Below, one piece after another: positions 43,811 to 58,800 of a stretch of 64,000 nucleotides of DNA. Position 1 is the stretch's first letter, and each line of letters opens with the position of its first letter. The notes beneath the pieces were generated by a model. That model was not told where the DNA came from, did no database searches, and was given only the letters and a program-made list of their open reading frames with translations. Where the stretch lies: NCBI RefSeq assembly GCF_000002985.6, contig NC_003283.11:17981501-18045500 (forward strand). The letters run 5' to 3'. The translations under genes were made by a program, and so were the position numbers. Origin of the DNA: Caenorhabditis elegans. Lineage: Eukaryota; Nematoda; Chromadorea; Rhabditida; Rhabditidae.

Positions 43811-46800
43811 GACCACCAAATTCATTGATTTTTGGTGTCTCTTTTATACAATATTTGCACACACACTTGTTCGACAAATATCCTTTTTTTTTCAGAGAGA
43901 AAAAGTACAAGGAGCTCGTCGAACTCTTCCATAAAGACCGCCCGAAAATTCAACAAGGATTTCAGGATTTGAAGAGACAATTGGCTGAGGTATAGGCGAT
44001 TTTTGAGTGAAAAAATTGCATTTTCATCGAAAATTTCAGCTTTTTTTATCGAAATTTAGCTCAAAAACCTCTAAAAATGGGGGTTTCGCTTCAAATTTGA
44101 TGGAAAAAACTCGAAAAATAACGAATTTCCACTCAAAATCACTAAATTTTTTCTCGTAAAAACTGTTAAAACTTCATATTAGGTCTCCAAATAAATTCCG
44201 GGTCAAAAATCATAACTTTGTTCGCTGCAAATCGATTTTTATAAAACTTTAGGAATTTATGTTATCAACCATGATCTTTCATTTGACAATAGTCACAAAA
44301 TTTTTTGACCGTCCGAAGTGCCCTAACTCGGAGGCAAATTTTTCAGGCATTTTTCAGATCTCGCTTTTTTTAACCTTTGAATTGAGGTTTGTGTGCGGAT
44401 TTTGCTTTGTTTAGTACACAATGTAAGAAAACAAAAAAAGTTTGGAAAAAAATCCGTCCAAAAAAATTTTTGTCGAAAATTCTTGATCTTTTATACAAAT
44501 ATGATGTAACCATGTGCAAACTATTTTTACACATACAAAACATTTCAATTTAGTGCGTCACACTGAAATAATAGCAGAAAACATATATTTTTCGAAATAT
44601 TTTTGAGTTTTTGGAGTATTTCTCGAGATCCAAATTTCATACTCAAATGTTTTGTATGTGTAAAAATAGTTTGCACATGGTTACATCATTTTTGTATAAA
44701 AAATCAAGAATTTTCGACAAAAATTTTTTTGAAGATTTTTTGAAGATCGACAAAAAATAAATTTTTTAGACGGATTTTTTCCCAAACTTTTTTTGTTTTC
44801 TTACATTGTGTACTAAACTAAGCAAAATCCGCACACAAAGCTCAATTGAAACCTGAAAAGAAGCAAGATCTGAAAAATGTCTGAAAAAATTGGCTCTGAG
44901 TTAGGGCACTTCGGACGGTCAAAAAATTTTGTGACTATTGTCAAATGAAAGATCATGGTTGATAACATAAATTCCTAAAGTTTTATAAAAATCGATTTGC
45001 AGCGAACAAAGTTATGATTTTTGACCCGAAACTTATTTGGAGACCTAATAGATTCACGAATTCCACCAAAATTCCCTTTTTCAGGTAACCGAAGATGAAT
45101 GGCAAGCGATTCCAGAAGTCGGTGATATGCGTAACAAGGCAAAACGTAACGCCCGTGCCGAGAAATTCACTCCCGTTCCTGATTCAATTATTGCGATGAA
45201 CATGAATTATGGACAAATGAGCCATTCAATTGATTCGGGAAATGGTCTCACAACGCCTTTTGCCAGTGGATTCATGTCTACGTTGGGTGGTGGTGGTGGA
45301 GCAGCTGCTGCTGGAGCAAAAAGTACGGCTGGAAATATTTCTGAAATTGAGCAGAGAAATTGCTGAAAATTGTGAAAAAAACCGATTTTTAGGCCAAAAA
45401 TTGACCAAGACACGACACGGAATCAGACACGGAATTTGAAAATTTTCAATGGAACTGAAAAATTTTCCCGAAATTTGTAGTAGAAATTGCCGAAAATTGG
45501 GGAAAGTAACCAATTTTTAGGTTAAAAATTGATATATTTCAATGATCTAATTCCACAGGAAATTGAATTTTTGGCCAAAAATTTGAATAGAAAAATCAAT
45601 AATTCCCGCAGAATACCCCTTGAAAATTGAGAAATCTAAATAAAAACTCAATTTTCCTTGTAAAAATCTTAGTAAGGAAGTAAGGAAAAAAAGTAAGGAA
45701 TTGGCTGAAAAATGGGAGAAAAAGCAAAAAAAACCTCAAAAATTCTCCTTTAAAAATAGCATTTTCCCGTGTATTTATATGCAAAAAACCGCCTCCTGGT
45801 TCAGAAGATATTCTAATTTTTGGTCAGTTTTTGGAAAGTTTTTAAAATTTTCAACTCGATTTAGGTATTAAACTTCTTTTACCAAATCTCGTCGTTCATC
45901 GACTTTAAAATTCCTAAATGAAGTTGAAAATGTAAGATAATTGACAAGAATACTTAAAATTTGAAGGTGATTTCAAAAAAAAAAATTGTTTCCAGCCGCT
46001 TGACAAGTCGGTCAAATTTCAAATTTACTTTACTACTAATTTTAGATCATTTTTTGAGCCGTCATAACTTCTTTTTTTTTTTGAGTAATTTTCAAGAAGT
46101 TTCATTATAAAACTCGGTGTTTTCAGACAATTTTGAGTCTAATAAAGCAATAAATAATTCGACTACACCACCTTTAAAGGTGGAGTACCAAAATCTGAGA
46201 CTTTGCTTTTTTGGACCCAAATTGTGTGAGACATTCTGAAAATTTCTCAAAAAAAAAAGTTATGGCGGTTCAAAGTTTGGCAAAATAAGGCCCATTTTCA
46301 GCTAAAATCAAAATTTTTTCCAACTTCTCGGTGTCACAATGCCTGGTACCTAATTTTTATTTAATTATCACTTTTTGATAAATAGTGTGGTCTTTGATTA
46401 TGCGTTTATTCGTTGATTTAAAAAAGGAGTATCGTCAATGGGGAAATTGTTTTAAAATGTAGTATTTTTATTCAAGCTTCAAACTATTGCATAAGAAAAA
46501 CGGCAAAAATCCGTTAACAATGCGTATTTTCAGTCTGAAAAATAGCCGAAAAAGCTTTAAAATTTCACTAGAGAAATCCTAGGCCACCAGGATCAATCGA
46601 ATTTTTATTCTGTTGTGTATTATATTTTTAATAAGTATTTTATACAATTCCTTTATCTCAAATTACTTAAACTTTTTGAGAAAGAAAAACAAATTAAACT
46701 TCCAAATAATTACATTTAAATCAATATTTCGTTAAACGAATATGGCCGGCCTAGGTTTTGTGGTGGCCTAGGTTTTATATGCGCGCGAAATTCAAATTCA

Positions 46801-49800
46801 GCCACTTTCGTCGATTTCAACGGCTAAAGTCTCAATAGTATTGGTGCTGAAACTTCCAATTATTGCACAAGAAAAACGGAAAAAATCCGTTAACATTGAG
46901 ACTTTAGCCGTTGAAATCGACGAAAGTGGCTGAATTTGAATTTCGCGCGCATATAAAACCTAGGCCACCACACACGATTTCTAGGTCATATTCGTTTAAC
47001 GAAATATTGATTTAAATGTAATTTATTGGAAGTTTAATTTGTTTTTCTTTCTCAAAAAGTTTAAGGAAATTGAGATAGAGGAATTGTATAAAATACTTAT
47101 TAAAAATATAATACACAACAGAATAAAAATTCGATTGATCCTGGTGGCCTAGGATTTCTCTAGTGAAATTTTAAAGCTTTTTCGGCTATTTTTCAGACTG
47201 AAAATACGCATTGTTAACGGATTTTTGCCGTTTTTCTTATTCCCGAACTTTGAACCGCCATAACTTTTTTTTGAGAAATTTTCAGAATGTCTCATTACGA
47301 AATTCGGTAGTTTTGGACCACAATTTGGGTCTAAAAAAGCAAAAGTCTCAGATTTCGGTACTCCACCTTTAAGTTTTTAGCTTAAAATACTCAAAAAAAT
47401 TCATAATTTAGGAGGAATTTTTCATATTTTCCCCATTTTCAGGTGGAATAATGACACCGGGCTGGAAGTCAGACATTCCATCATCAGGCACCTCAACCGA
47501 CTTGGATCTCGTTAAAATCGGTCAAGCCCGTAACAAAATTATGGATATGCAGTTGACACAGGTCTCCGATTCGGTTACAGGACAGACTGTAGTTGATCCG
47601 AAAGGTTATTTGACTGATATGCAAAGTATTATTCCACAAATGGGTGGAGATCTTCAAGATATTAAGAAAGCTCGAATGTTGCTGAAATCTGTGAGAGAAA
47701 CGAATCCCCGGCATCCACCGGCGTGGGTTGCGTCGGCGGTTCTTGAGGAACAAGCTGGAAAGCTTCAGACTGCACGGAATTTCATTATGGAGGGATGTGA
47801 GAAGATTAAGAATTCGGAGGAGTTGTGGTAAGGGGAAAAATTGTGAAAATTGGCACTTTTTGAGCCAAAAATCGTGGAAATCGACCAATTTTAAGCCTAG
47901 AAAATTGTGTTTTTAGTGGAAAATAGGAAATGTGTAGTTTTTGCCGAAAATTTTCAATTCCGGCAAAAGAAAATTGCCCATTTCCAGAAAATTTCAATTC
48001 CGGCAAATTACCGGTTTGGCGGAAATTTTAAAACTCGACAAAATGCCGGTTTACCGAATTGGCCGGAAATTTTCGATTCCGGCAAATTGCCAATTTGCCA
48101 AAATTACCAATTCTGGCCAATTGTCGATTTGCCGAATTTGCCGGAAATTTTAGATTTCGGTAAAATTCCAATTTTGCCGGAAATTTCCAATTCTGGCCAA
48201 TTGTCGATTTGCCGGTTTGCCGGAAATATTCAATTCCAGCTACATGCCGATTTGCCGTTTTTCAATTCCGGTAAATTGCCGGTTTGCAGTATTTGCCGGA
48301 CATTTTCAATTCCGGCAAATTTCCGATTTGCCAAAATTTTCAATTCCGGCAAATTGCCGGTTTGCCGAATTTGCCGGAAATGTTGAACTCCGGCAAATTG
48401 TCGGAATCAAAAACTTTCGCCAAATCGACAAATTTGCCGGAAATTTCCATTTTTGTTAAATTGCCGATTTGCCGGAAAAAAAATCTTTTTCCAAATTTTT
48501 ATGAAACCTGTAGAATGCAATTCAAAAAAAAACGCGTTTCGGCGATTTTAGTGCTGTGACTAGAGTTTTTTTTTCAAATTGAAAAATTTCCGGCAAACCG
48601 GCAACTTGCCGAATTTGCCGGAAAAACGTCAATTGCCAGTTTCAAGTGTTTCCATCGTTTTGATAATCTCTAAAACTTCCGGCAAATTGATATCTGGCAA
48701 ACCGGCAATTTGCTGGAATTAAACAATTTCCGGCAAACCGGCAATTTTTCCGAAAACGAAAACTCCGGCAAACCGGCAATTTTTCCGAAAACGAAAACTC
48801 CGGCAAACCGGCAATTTTTCCGAAAACGAAAACTCCGGCAAACCGGCAATTCGCCGGATGTAAAAAATTTCCGGCAAATCGGCAATTTCTCCGAAAATAA
48901 AAAAAAAATTATTTTTCCCCAAAATCCCTATAAAAATCAATATTTTCAGGCTCCACGCAATCCGCCTTCATCCACCAGAGCTTGGCCGTTCAATCGTCGC
49001 AAACGCAGTCCGTTCGTGTCCCCACAGTGTCCGTCTATGGTGTAAGGCGTCGGATCTCGAGCAGGATCTGAAAGACAAGAAAAAAGTGCTCCGAAAGGCT
49101 CTCGAACAAATCCCATCGTCAGTGAAGCTTTGGAAGGCGGCCGTCGAGCTTGAAGATCCAGAAGATGCTCGAATTTTGCTCACCCGGGCGGTCGAATGTT
49201 GTAGCTCGTCTACCGAGATGTGGTTGGCTCTGGCACGTCTCGAGACTTATGAGAATGCTCGAAAAGTGCTTAATAAGGCTCGTGAGCACATTCCGACAGA
49301 CCGTCATATTTGGCTGTCGGCCGCCCGTCTCGAGGAGACACGTGGACAAAAGGATATGGTTGATAAGATTGTTGCGAAGGCGATGAGCTCGTTGAAGGTC
49401 AATCAAGTGGAAATTAATAGGGATCAGTGGTTGAAGGATGCCGTCGATGCGGAAATGGCAAAATGTCCCATTACTTGTCAGGTAGGTAAGGCCTGTGAGG
49501 TGTCGGCTGCACGAGACTAGATGAACCGCTTTGGGGGGCCCCGTGAGATGTCGTGGCTGCTTTGCCGAAGAATTCTGAATTCAGAACGATGTTAGCTGGC
49601 GGTTTATCCGTATACCCGTATACCCGGTTAACCCGTATAGTGTCGGCTGCTCTCTTTCTGTGATCCCGTATAGTGTCGGCTGCTTGCCTAAGTGTTTGCA
49701 GCGGTTCCTGCTTCCTCTAGTTTTGAGAACCCGTATGGTGTCGGCTGCTTCGTTTCTTGTCACTCGCTAGATGTCGGCTGCTCTCTTCCTGAGATCCCGT

Positions 49801-52800
49801 ATGTTGTCGGCTGCTCCCCTACGTGGATCAATGAGATGGTGTTTGTTGTGGCCTGCTCACGGCCCGCAAAGTGTCGGCTACTCCAATAGAGAATCTTATA
49901 AATCACACCTTTCTAAGGACCCGTTAAGTGTCTGCTGCTTTGTTGGAGAGTTCAGAATTCAGTACGATGTTAGCTGGTGGTTTATCTACACACGTATAGT
50001 GTCGGCTGCTCTCTTCAGTATTTGCAGTGGTTCTCAGAACGACTTATAGGTGTCTGCTGCTTTAATAGAGAATCCGTATAAATTCCACATTTCCAAGGAT
50101 CCGTTAAGTGTCGGCTGCTTCTTCGGCTGCACGACTAGGTGAACCGCTTTGGGGGCCCCTTGAGATGTCGGCTGCTTTGCCGAAGAATTCTGAATTCAGA
50201 ACGATGATGTTAGCTGGAGTTAGGCCTGGGAGATGTCGGCTGCTCTATTAGGGACTTGGAAATTGTGTATTTCTAATAACCCGTTAGGTGTCGGCCGCTT
50301 CCTACTTGCTCCTTGGAACTGTGCGATGGTGTTTACTGTGGCCTACTCACACGTGAAGTGTCGGCTGCTAGATAATCTTACAAATTTCACCTTTCATTAG
50401 GACCCGTGAGATGTCGGCTGCTCTAGTCCTAGTTCCTTATTATTTGCGCCTTTCTAAGGAACCGTGAAGTGTCGGATGTTTCCTATAGTCTTGAAAGCCT
50501 TTCAGTTGTCGGAACCTTAAATGTAGACTGGTCTCTAATATATTTAGGAACCCGTAGGGTGTCGGCTGCTTGAATAGAGAATTTTATAAATTTCACCTTT
50601 TTGCGGATGCCTCCTGTTTTGAGAACCCGTGAGTTCTCGGATGCTATTTCTTTAGCGATCCTCGAGAATGTCAATCTGATGACCTGTAGAGTGTCCGTTG
50701 CTGAATTACTTGCTTTTTTTTTAATGTGAGATGTCGGCTACTCTATTAAAAAGACTTGAACAGCGTCTTTTTAGGGTTCCGTTATTTGTCGGCTGCTGCG
50801 TTTTTACTCGGCACTTGCAAGGCGTCGGGCGCTTCCCTACGTGGAACTATAAGGCTTACTTACGGCTGTTTAAGTGTCGGATGCCCTATCAGGCTTGCAT
50901 TTTATCTGCACTCTAGTTTTGAAAGCCCGTGCGGTGTCGACTGTCCTTTGATGTCTGCTGCTACATTTTTATTTCGACTCGCAAGATGTCGGCTGCTCGA
51001 TTAGACAGACTTGTACTTGCTGCAGATGTTTGATGTCCCGTGAAGTGTCGGTTGCTTCCTTAAGTTTCGATCTCCTCTATTTCTAAGAAACCCGAGAGTT
51101 GTAGGTTGCTTTCTCTTTTTTAGGAACCCGTAAGGTGTTGGCTGCTTAAGCGAAAAATGTGATAGGACGCCTTTTCTAATACCCGTTAATTGTCGGTTGC
51201 TTTGTCTAGTTTTGAGAACCCTTAAGTTGTCTTCTGCTTTTTTTCGTCAAGTCAATCTGACGACCTGTAGAGTGTCCGCTGCCAATCTTGAGAGCGTCAC
51301 CCGTGACGTGTCGGCTGCTCCCGCTCACTCACTCACTCAGTTCCCGAAATATGGCGGCTGCTCATCATTTTCCCCAATTTTTGTAGGCTATCATTCGAAA
51401 CGTGATTGGATTGGGTGTCGAAGATGAGGATAAACGTACCACATGGCTCGCCGACGCTGAAAATTTCGAAAAAGAGGAGGCATTCACGTGTGTACGTACG
51501 GTATACGCTATTGCTCTCAAGGAATTTTCACGAAAACGTAGTATTTGGGATGCTGCTATTCATTTTGAACGGGAACACGGTTCACTGTGAGTTTTTTTGA
51601 CAATGTTGACAAAAAAAAATAGCCAAAAAATTGGATTTATGACATTTTTCGCTACAAAAATTGATTTTTTCGCGAAAAAAATCATTACTTTTTTCAAAAA
51701 TCGATCTTTCACAATTTTGAAGTAAAAAACTCTAAATTCCACGAATTTCACATGAATTTTATGGAAAATTATCATTTTTCGCATTTTTCGACCACAATTT
51801 TTTGAAATTTTGATTTAATTGTTAATTTTGTTAAAATCGATTTCAATGCTCATTTTTCCTAAAAATTTTGAGAAAATGTCGATTTTTTTCTGAAATTTCC
51901 CAAAAAAAAGTTGTGTTGAGAAATCCCAATATTTTCTTGAAAAAATTAAACGAATTTCGAGAAATTTTGGCATTTTTTCCCAAAATTTTAAAGACATTTC
52001 ACGAAAAATTGAAATTTTACCAATAATTTTGTTAAAATTATTGAAAATTTTAATTTTGACGAAAAAACGAGAAATTTTTTCAAAAAATGATTTCTACAAC
52101 ACAAAATGCTCATTTTTCCTAAAATTTCGAGAAACATTTGATTTTTTTTCGAGTAATTGTGATTTTTTGAACCGATTTTCCTGAGTTCTGGTGGAATATT
52201 GGCATTTTTCGACCCAAAATTAAAAAAAAATGTTTAAACACAAAAAAAGCACTATAATTTTATAGAATTCGCAATTTTTGCTTTTTTTTCGAGAAAATGA
52301 CGATTTTTTCATAATTGTCCAAAATTTTGTGTCGAAAAATTTCTGGGGGAATATTTGCATTTTTCGGCCTGAAATTTTCTAGAAATTTCGCGAAAAATTG
52401 AAACTTTATCAGTGATTTTTCGATTTTTAACGAAAAAACCAAAAAACTTTTGAAAATCGATTTTAACAGCACTAAATGCTCATTTTTGCCAATTTTGAAC
52501 TGAAAAACTCGAAATTAGACGAATTTCACATAATTTTCGAGGGAGATTATATAGCAAAATTTGATTTTTTCGATTTTCTTGAATTCTGGGGATTACTACC
52601 ACTTTCTACCGAATTTTTTTTGAAATTTCGCGCGCGAAAAATTAACATTTTACCAATGATTTTTCGATTTTTAAGGGAAAAACTGGAAATTTTTCGAAAA
52701 TTAAATTTAACAACACAAAATGCTCATTTTTCCTAAAATTTCGAGCAACATTTGATTTTTTTTCGAGAAATTTTGATTTTTTGAACCGATTTTCCTGAGT

Positions 52801-55800
52801 TCTGGTGGAATATTGGCATTTTCGACCCAAAATAAAAAAAAAAGTTTAAACACAAAAAAAGCACCACAATTTTATAGAATATTCACAAATATCCCGAAAT
52901 TTTGTGTCGAAAAAAGCCAAAATTTCCGAAATTTTGAAAAAAAGGCGAAAAAATATATATTGAAAATTTGAGTTTTTTTTTGCAAAATTAAATTCAACCA
53001 CACAAAATGCTCATTTCTCCTATTTTTTCCAATTTTTTGCAGTGACGAACACGAGGCGATCCTTCTAAAAGCGTGTGAAACAGTTCCAGAAGTTGAAGAT
53101 TATTGGCTTATGCTTGCAAAACTTCGTTTCGTTAATAAACGAGTCGGCGAAGCACGTGATACATTAATGAGTGCATTCGAAAAACATGGACATCAATCGG
53201 AAAAGATTTGGCTTGCCGCTACGAAGATTGAAATTGAAACTGATCAATTTGATACGGCACGTGGATTATTTGGAAAAGCTAGAGCCAAAGCGCCGTCGGC
53301 TAGGTAGGAAGAGAGAAAATTTGAATGAAAACTGTTAAAATTGGGTGAAAAAGCCGCAAAAAAGGTATTTAAAACCGGAATTCAACAACAAAATTTTTGA
53401 TTTTGGGATGTTATTAATACATTTTATTTATTTATTTATTTACCTACCTATCTCGAATTATTCAGAAGGTTCTAGATCATTCAATTCATAATATTAACAA
53501 ATTTTCCCCTGGAGGCTCTAGATTTTATTGGAATTTCGTGAAGGTTTTTTGAATTTCCCGGCAAAATATGTTTGCCACGCCCGCAATTCTTAGTGTTGTT
53601 GAATGTGACGTCACACAGAACTACAAAGACTACATAGACTACAAACTATGGGCATCCATTTTATTCTTTTATATATAAGTAATGATGATGATTTATATAA
53701 TGTGATATAGTGATAGTGTAAAAAAATATGCATGTAAATCATAATCATTTGAGTATTCATATATCATTCATATTATTCATTATAGTGATCAACTGAAAAT
53801 GAAATTAGAATTAAATAATATAAAAATATATTAGGTACGTTCATTCAGTTTAGATGTTCTATTACAATCAAGGGTGTCAATGTCCCGTAAAAATTACAAA
53901 AACGGGACAACGGGAATTCCCGTTCCCGTGAAAATTTTTAAAACGAGACAACGGGACAAACGGGAAACGGGAATTGACACCCTTGATTACAATACAAAGT
54001 GATGGAGAACCCCTCTTTCAATTTAATGGTGTATCATAAAACAAACACATGCTCATTAAAAACGTTATTACAAACAATATCAGATTTTATAAATGTTTCA
54101 TATTTCGAATGCAAATTGATATAAATCAATGATGATATATGCACTAAAAATCGACATTAAATATTTTTAAAGCTATCTTGTAATCAGTTACTAGAATTTG
54201 GAATTACTGGCGAAAATGATCTGAAATTGCATTCTCGGTGAATTTTCCATCACTTTAAAGTTTTCTCTAATTAGGGACCCGTGAAATTTCTTCAAGTGTT
54301 GATTTTTTGCAAATTTTTGATGATTTTTAGAGTGTTTGGAAAATTTAACATATAAAGCTTAAGTTTTTTCAGAAATTTTTTTCCAAAACGCCACCAGACA
54401 CTCTAAAAATCATCAAAAGTTTGCAAAAATCAACATTTGAAGAAGTTTCACGGCGGGTCCCTAATTAGAGAATACTTTAGTGATGGAAAATGCACTGAAT
54501 GCAATTTTAGATCTATGTTTTTCTAATTCAAAGTAATATCATCTGACGCTAAATTAGTTTTTTTTTTTAAATTTTTTTATGTATCGACATATTTCAAAGG
54601 CCCCTCTTTCAAAATTGCACACTTTTTGCAGAGTTTGGATGAAAAATGCGCATTTCGAATGGTGTCTTGGCAACGTTGAAGAGGCGAAACGTCTTTGTGA
54701 AGAGTGTATTCAGAAATATGATGATTTCCACAAGATTTATCTCGTTTTGGGACAAGTTTTGGAGCAAATGAACGATGTTCACGGAGCCCGTCTTGCTTAT
54801 ACTCAAGGAGTTCGTTTTTTGGCGGAAAATTTGATAAATTTCAATGAAAATCGAGGAAAATTGATATAAAAATGGTCTGCTAGACTACAAACTACACAAT
54901 TAAAAAGGTTTTTGTAAATTTGCGGACAATTTATGTAGTTTGTAGCCCGACTTTGAATTTTCCAAAAAAAAAACATCAAAATCTATGCTTTAATTTAAAA
55001 ATTGGTCTGAAAATTTGGATATTCCAAAAAAAAAAAGAAAAATCAGTGAAACCTGTATTTTTCAGAATTTTCGATGTGAAAAAGGTAGTTTTTTTTCGCT
55101 GAAAAACGAATTTTTAACCAAAAAAATCTTGAGTGTAGTTTGTAGTGTAGCAGACTCAAAATTTTGGTCTGCCAGGCTACAAACTACAAAATTTGGTCTC
55201 AAAACTAGAGAAAACGTTGAAAAAACTGTATGGTCTGCTAATTATTTTTGTAGTTTGTAGTCTAGCAGACCAATACCAAAAGCTTTGGGTCTGCCAGACT
55301 ACAAACCACACAAATCACTAGCAGACCCTTTTTTTTTTTTTTTTTTTTGAAAAAAAACCACTTGAAATTTTTGAGTTTAAAGGCTATCAGACTACGAACT
55401 ACACCTTTTTTGTCAAAACTAATATACTGTTAATGATTTTTGTAGTTTGCAGTCAGTCTCAGACTACGAACTACACATATTTTCGAGTAATTTTTTTTGA
55501 AAAATATCACTATTTCCCTTATGAAAGTAATTTTTGCAAGTTTTCACAAAAAATGTAGAAAATCAAATTTTCCCGCTATTTTTATTTAAAAATTCCGATT
55601 TTTTCAAAATGTTTTCAATAAATTGGCAGACCAATACCAAAAGCTTTGGGTCTGCCAGACTACAAACTACACAAATCACTAGCAGACCGTACGGGTTTTT
55701 TTTGCGTAGTTTGTAGTCTAGCAGACCGAAAATAGGATGCGTTGGTCTGCCAGGCTACAAACTACACAAAAAAAATATATTGAAAATCATGAAAATTTCG

Positions 55801-58800
55801 GTTTTGTAGTTTGTAGCCCATATATGAGTTTTCCGAAAAAAATCCCTATTTTTTAAAATTAGTGTAGTTTGTAGTCTGGCAGACCCAAAATGCTTGACAT
55901 TGGTCTGCCAGGCTACTACAAACTACGAAACATAAAAAAGTTTTAGACCCATTTTAAACCGAAAACTATGAAACTTTGACATTTTTAAGCTAAAAATCCG
56001 ATTTTTCGATGTTTTTTTTAGTAGTTTGTAGTCTTGCAGACCGAAAATTGGATACTTTGGTCTGCTAGACTACAAACTACAAAATTTGGTCTTAAACCTA
56101 CGTTGAAAGAAACTGTATGGTCTGCTAATTATTTTAGTAGTTTGTAGTCTGGCAGACCGAAAATGCTTGACATTGGTCTGCCAGGCTACAAACTACGAAA
56201 ACGTTGTAGTTTGTAGTCGAATATATATTCACTTTTAGATTCGTAAATGCCCTGGCGTCATTCCACTTTGGATTCTCCTCGTACGCCTCGAAGAAAAAGC
56301 CGGTCAAATTGTAAAAGCACGTGTTGATTTGGAAAAAGCGAGGCTTCGTAATCCGAAAAATGATGATTTATGGTTGGAAAGTGTCCGTTTTGAGCAGCGT
56401 GTCGGATGTCCTGAAATGGCAAAAGAACGAATGAGTCGAGCACTTCAAGAGTGTGAAGGAAGTGGTTAGTTCTTCGGCTGTGGGAATCTCCTGTGGAAAT
56501 TTGATGAAATTTGCACATTTTCCGTGAAGTTTTGGGCTCAAAAATCACTGCAACTTTTTCCTCACGAGGGACGAGTAAAAGTGGTTTCTAGGCCATGGCC
56601 GAGGGGCTGACAAGTTTCAGCGGCCATTTATCTTGCTTTGTTTTCCGCCTGTTTTCTTTCGTTTTTCATCGATTTTTTTCGTTTTTTCTTATTAAAATTG
56701 TTAAATAAATACTTTTTGCAGATGCTAAAACAATTTCCAAGTAAAAAAATCATGTATTCAGTGGGCAAGCAGCGGTGAAAGTGGTCAATGCAATATGATG
56801 GATTACGGGAATACAAAACCTAAACTTTTTCTGAAACATGATACATATGATGCTTAGATGCTGAGACTACCTGATTTTCATAACGAGACCGCTGAAAAAG
56901 TTTTGAGGTTTTCAAAATTCAACTTTTTTGGTGAAAAGGTCGAGATTTTCGCACAAAATGTTGAATTTTAAAAATCTCGAAACTTTTTTAGCGGTCTCGT
57001 TATGAAAATCAGGTAGTTTCAGCATCTAAGCAGCATATGTATCATGTTTCAGAAAAAGTTTAGGTTTTGTATTCCCGTAATCCATCATATTACAATGCCC
57101 ACTTTCACCGCTGCTTGCCGACTGAATACATAATTTTTTCACTTGGAAATTGTTTTAGCATCTGCAAAAAATATTTATTTATCAGTTTTAATAAGAAAAA
57201 ACGGGAAAAAGCTGTGAATAACAAAAGAAAACAGGCGGAAAACAAAGCAAGATAAATGGCCGCTGAAACTTGTCGGCCCCTCGGCCATGGCCTAGAAACC
57301 ACTTTTCCTCGTCCCTCGTGAGGAAAAAGTTGCAGTGAAAATGCAAAAATCTGGAAAAATGGTCCAAAGAAATGAGCCAAAATTTTTGAAAATTAAGTTT
57401 GCTGTAAGGTTTTAGGCAAATATTGTTTAAAAATCGTGTGAAATTGGTTTCATATTTTGAAAAATTTGAAAAAAAAAATATTAAATTGTAGAAAATTCGA
57501 AGAAATGCAGTCATATTCCAGCGGCGAAAAGTATTGAAATTTGATTTTTCGCGCGGGGAAAATCCAGAAAAATTGTGGCTTTCATAGATTTTTACACACA
57601 AAAATCGTTAAAATTTGCGATTTTCCCTTTCAAAAAATGACAGAAATTCGCTGAAAATTGACGCAAATTATGTGAATATTGATGAAAATAGTCAAAAAAT
57701 AGTTTAAACTCGCATTTTTTGTGAAAACTTGTGGTGAAAAATGCGAAAATCTGGAAACAACTGGTCAAAAGTACGTATATCAAAAATTTGAGTTTTCTGA
57801 CATATTTTGTGCTAAAAATCGCGAAAATTTGCTTAAAATAATGAAAAATCTTGAAAAATGCGCTAAAATATATGTTTTTTTCTTGAATTTTGAAAAAAAA
57901 AGAGCTACATGTGTGTTGGAAATTGCGAAATTCATCGGAAAGCGCTAAAATTTGCTGAAAGTTTGGTAAAAAAATTGGCAAGTTTTGTGAAATTTCACTT
58001 TTATGACGACTACAAATTTACATTTTCCTTAAAACTTTGGAAAATCGCGCAAAAAAATGTTTGAAAACTCTTTAATTTTGTTGAAAATATTAAAAATTGG
58101 GCGAAAGGGATATCAGAAACTATGAAAATTTTAATTTGGGCACAAGAAATGGCCATTTTAAGAATTTTTGTGCGAAAAAATCTATATATAAACTGAAATT
58201 TTTAATGAGATTTTTGTCAAATTCAGAACAAATATGATTTGTGGTCCTAAAATTACACGAAAAACTTGATGAAAAAAAAAAAGAATTTTAATGTTTTTTG
58301 AAACATTTCTACCCTTTCTCATATATATATACCGTATATCCTCTATTAGTGAGGCGTGCAAAACTAATTTTCAAACAGTTTTTTTCTCATGTTTCCCATT
58401 AAGTTATGGCAAATATCATCAATTTCAGTAACACCTTGTGAACCAAAATGGACGATTTTGAGGCTGATACGCAAAAACTGTCCGAGTTGTACTCTAATTT
58501 TGCCAATTTTGACTTGTTATACCAAGTCTGTAAGAATTTTCCTGATTTGTTGTAGAACGATTTTAAAAAGCAAATTTTGAATTCCTAAAAATAGGGAACA
58601 AATGAAGGGGTGCAAAACTATTAGAGGGGGCAAAACTAACAGAGGCGCCTTACTAATAGAGAATATACGGTATATATATATATATATCATTTACTATATA
58701 TAAAGCGCTTATTCTGTGTGTCCATAGTTTGAAGTCTATGTAGTCTTTGTAGTCTGTGAAGTTTTGGCTTCTGTGGGGATAGTGAGTTGGGGTTAGTGTA

